Below, piece after piece: positions 62,876-64,000 of a DNA stretch of 64,000 bases. The notes beneath the pieces were generated by a model. It searched no databases. It saw nothing but the letters and a program-made list of their open reading frames with translations, and was not told where the DNA came from. Positions within the stretch are counted from its first letter, which is position 1, and the number at the start of each line of letters is the position of its first letter. The translations under genes and the position numbers were made by a program. Source of the DNA: Gordonia zhaorongruii (GTDB taxonomy: Bacteria; Actinomycetota; Actinomycetes; Mycobacteriales; Mycobacteriaceae); the NCBI RefSeq assembly GCF_007559005.1, contig NZ_CP041763.1, positions 248,001 to 312,000 of the forward strand, read 5' to 3'.

Positions 62876-63253
62876 TCAGACCACGTCGTGAATGCGGAGT
62901 CCGACGGTGCCGTCTTTACCGCGACGGAGTCGGGACCCGAGGACAGTGATGCGGCCGAAGAGGCCGTACTTGCCGATGATGAGATCGCCCGCCGCAGTGC
63001 CGTCGACGACCTCTCCGACGCCGGCGACCTGCGGTCCGCTCGTCTTGGACCCGCGGGCGTCGCACTTCTGGACGAGAACCCGGTTGTCGCGGCGAAGGCG
63101 CTTCACCTTCCACGAATCCGACACCGTCCACATGATCATGTCGGCGCCGTCGCGTACCGCCCACAACGGCGTGGCGACCGGTGTGCCGTTCTTCCGATAG
63201 GTGGTCAGCATGACGTACTTGGCATCGGCGATCTGACCGACGGATCCGCTCAT
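62876..63253 (-). CDS. PPOX-class F420-dependent oxidoreductase
   Basis: 125 residues from ATG 63253; the frame upstream runs into the repeat region and is rejected. The split-barrel fold shows YVMLTTYRKNGTPVATPLWAVRDGADMIMWTVSDSWKVKRLRRDNRVLVQKCDARG, typical of the Rv2074/Rv1155-type F420 or biliverdin-reductase-like family. The reduced substrate is unknown. Confidence 0.82.
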   Translation of the reverse strand: MSGSVGQIADAKYVMLTTYRKNGTPVATPLWAVRDGADMIMWTVSDSWKVKRLRRDNRVLVQKCDARGSKTSGPQVAGVGEVVDGTAAGDLIIGKYGLFGRITVLGSRLRRGKDGTVGLRIHDVV

Positions 63254-63277
63254 GGGGTCAGCGTACTGGGGCGGCGT

Positions 63278-63432
63278 GGTTTCGACTCGCTGCGCTCGCT
63301 CAACCATCGAGGGGTGCTCCGCGTGTCAACCATCGAGGGGTCGCTCCGCGTGGTCAACCATCGAAGGGAGGTGCTCCGCGTGGCCGAGGGGGAGTTTCCT
63401 CGGTGGTTGAGCGAGCGCAGCGAGTCGAAACC
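63278..63432. repeat. Palindromic element with 29-bp arms enclosing tandem units
   Basis: Perfect inverted arms at 63278-63306 and 63404-63432 (arm core TTCGACTCGCTGCGCTCGCT). Between them are three direct repeats of growing length, 63300-63325, 63326-63353 and 63354-63383, sharing TCAACCATCGA and GCTCCGCGTG. It lies between the M20 peptidase 3' end and the F420 gene start. It looks like a REP/BIME-type extragenic element. Confidence 0.85.
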
Positions 63433-63506
63433 CTCGGTCGTGACAGACCCGGTCTCGGCACGCATCCTCGGCTGGCGCCGCAGCCGCCGAAACAGGCGAG
63501 AGATGG

Positions 63507-64000
63507 TCAGGCCAGCAGCTCCACGGCGGCGCGGACGTACGCCTGCGCCGCGAGGACCAGCTCGGAGAGCGAGACCGACTCGTCGGGCTGGTGCGCCTGG
63601 CCGTTGATGTCGCCGGGGCCCATCACGACGGTCGGGATCCCGAGGGCCGTGCTGATGAATCCGCCGTCGCACGCTGCGGTCCAGCCTCCGACGTTCGGGT
63701 CGACCCCCGAGGCGGAGACGGCTGTGGCGGTGGCGGTCACCAGTGGGTCGTCGGCCGACGTCGCGAAACCGGGAAGGAACATCGTGGGTGTCACGTCGAC
63801 GCGGACGCCGCCGTCCTCGATGCCTGCCCTGCGGACGTCCTCGGTGAGTTGAGCGGCGATCGCATCGACGTCCTCGCCGGGCATGAGGCGACGGTCCACA
63901 CCCAGGTAGCAGGAGGGCGCTACCACCGAGATCCCTTGTCCGCCTTCGATGGTGCCCACGTTCCACGTACCGAAACCGAGCAGTGGGTCGGGATCGGCGG
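63507..64000 (-). CDS. M20-family metallopeptidase/deacylase (N-terminus outside window)
   Basis: The frame runs off the right edge; about 163 C-terminal residues are visible. WNVGTIEGGQGISVVAPSCYLGVDRRLMPGED is the M20 dimerisation/substrate segment of the ArgE/DapE/CPG2 group. GGWTAACDGGFISTALGIPTVVMGPGDINGQAHQPDESVSLSEL holds the C-terminal metal-binding His. Relatives cleave N-acyl amino acids or peptides. Exact substrate unknown because the first domain is missing. Confidence 0.85.
   Translation of the reverse strand, partial: ADPDPLLGFGTWNVGTIEGGQGISVVAPSCYLGVDRRLMPGEDVDAIAAQLTEDVRRAGIEDGGVRVDVTPTMFLPGFATSADDPLVTATATAVSASGVDPNVGGWTAACDGGFISTALGIPTVVMGPGDINGQAHQPDESVSLSELVLAAQAYVRAAVELLA

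Noticed and set aside
63300-63383. Short CRISPR-like array
   Set aside because: Units of unequal length without unique spacers, enclosed in a palindrome; a REP-type element fits better.

Overview
The window is a GC-rich chromosomal segment from a mycolic-acid actinobacterium (order Mycobacteriales). Gordonia or a close relative is my best guess, but the genus is inferred, not proven. Pointers are: a dnaK-grpE-dnaJ-hspR operon and clpB with HspR (HAIR) boxes; an EtfD-type membrane Fe-S oxidoreductase; a WS/DGAT acyltransferase; an Ag85-fold mycolyltransferase; a MbtI-type salicylate synthase under an IdeR-like iron box; an EphD-like hydrolase-SDR fusion; and two F420-type enzymes. Several landmarks keep the order known from the M. 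tuberculosis chromosome (tRNA-Gly/dcd, aminotransferase next to etfD, dnaK operon, clpB, flavohemoglobin). No phage, transposase, CRISPR or plasmid genes were seen.

Layout. 1-2.9 kb: end of a beta-propeller protein, tRNA-Gly, dcd, a membrane protein. 2.9-7.5 kb: a minus-strand operon (EphD-like fusion, PF10118 metal-dependent hydrolase, 2Fe-2S oxidoreductase) followed by a MerR regulator. 7.6-16.3 kb: aminotransferase, exonuclease III, the very long EtfD with a repetitive cationic tail, WS/DGAT, a YdcF/SanA-like protein. 16.3-26.8 kb: two surface acyltransferases, an NDMA-type alcohol dehydrogenase, membrane proteins, a two-component system and an acyl-ACP desaturase. 27-32.5 kb: heat-shock operon and a flavohemoglobin. 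32.7-38.6 kb: nitroreductase, amidohydrolase, a 3-alpha-HSD-like SDR behind a KstR-like box, and a TetR-controlled MpaB-like oxygenase plus DUF4334 pair. 38.7-43.4 kb: divergent salicylate-activating and salicylate-making genes, an LLM oxidoreductase and an NmrA-like protein. 44.0-49.6 kb: a compact unit of a 34-residue peptide gene, hairpins, a GNAT-like gene, a secreted Ag85-fold enzyme and a heterodimeric ABC exporter. 49.6-56.8 kb: phospholipase D, ilvD, a secreted lipase, a membrane glutaredoxin, a copper superoxide dismutase, a TetR. 56.9-64 kb: FAD monooxygenase, clpB, a two-gene ABC-2 exporter, an F420-type enzyme and the end of an M20 peptidase.

How genes work together. EtfD, the desaturase, WS/DGAT and the EphD-like operon all point to fatty-acid/lipid turnover. 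HspR and its boxes tie dnaK and clpB into one stress regulon. The iron box ties salicylate synthesis and activation together, but the peptide-assembly genes of a mycobactin-type siderophore are not here. The most novel unit is the peptide/GNAT/mycolyltransferase/exporter cluster. Its last three genes overlap by 4 bp each and a leader-sized peptide gene precedes them; I propose it makes, exports and possibly acylates a small peptide. Intergenic spaces hold several short tandem repeats and long palindromes, including a related pair flanking ilvD.
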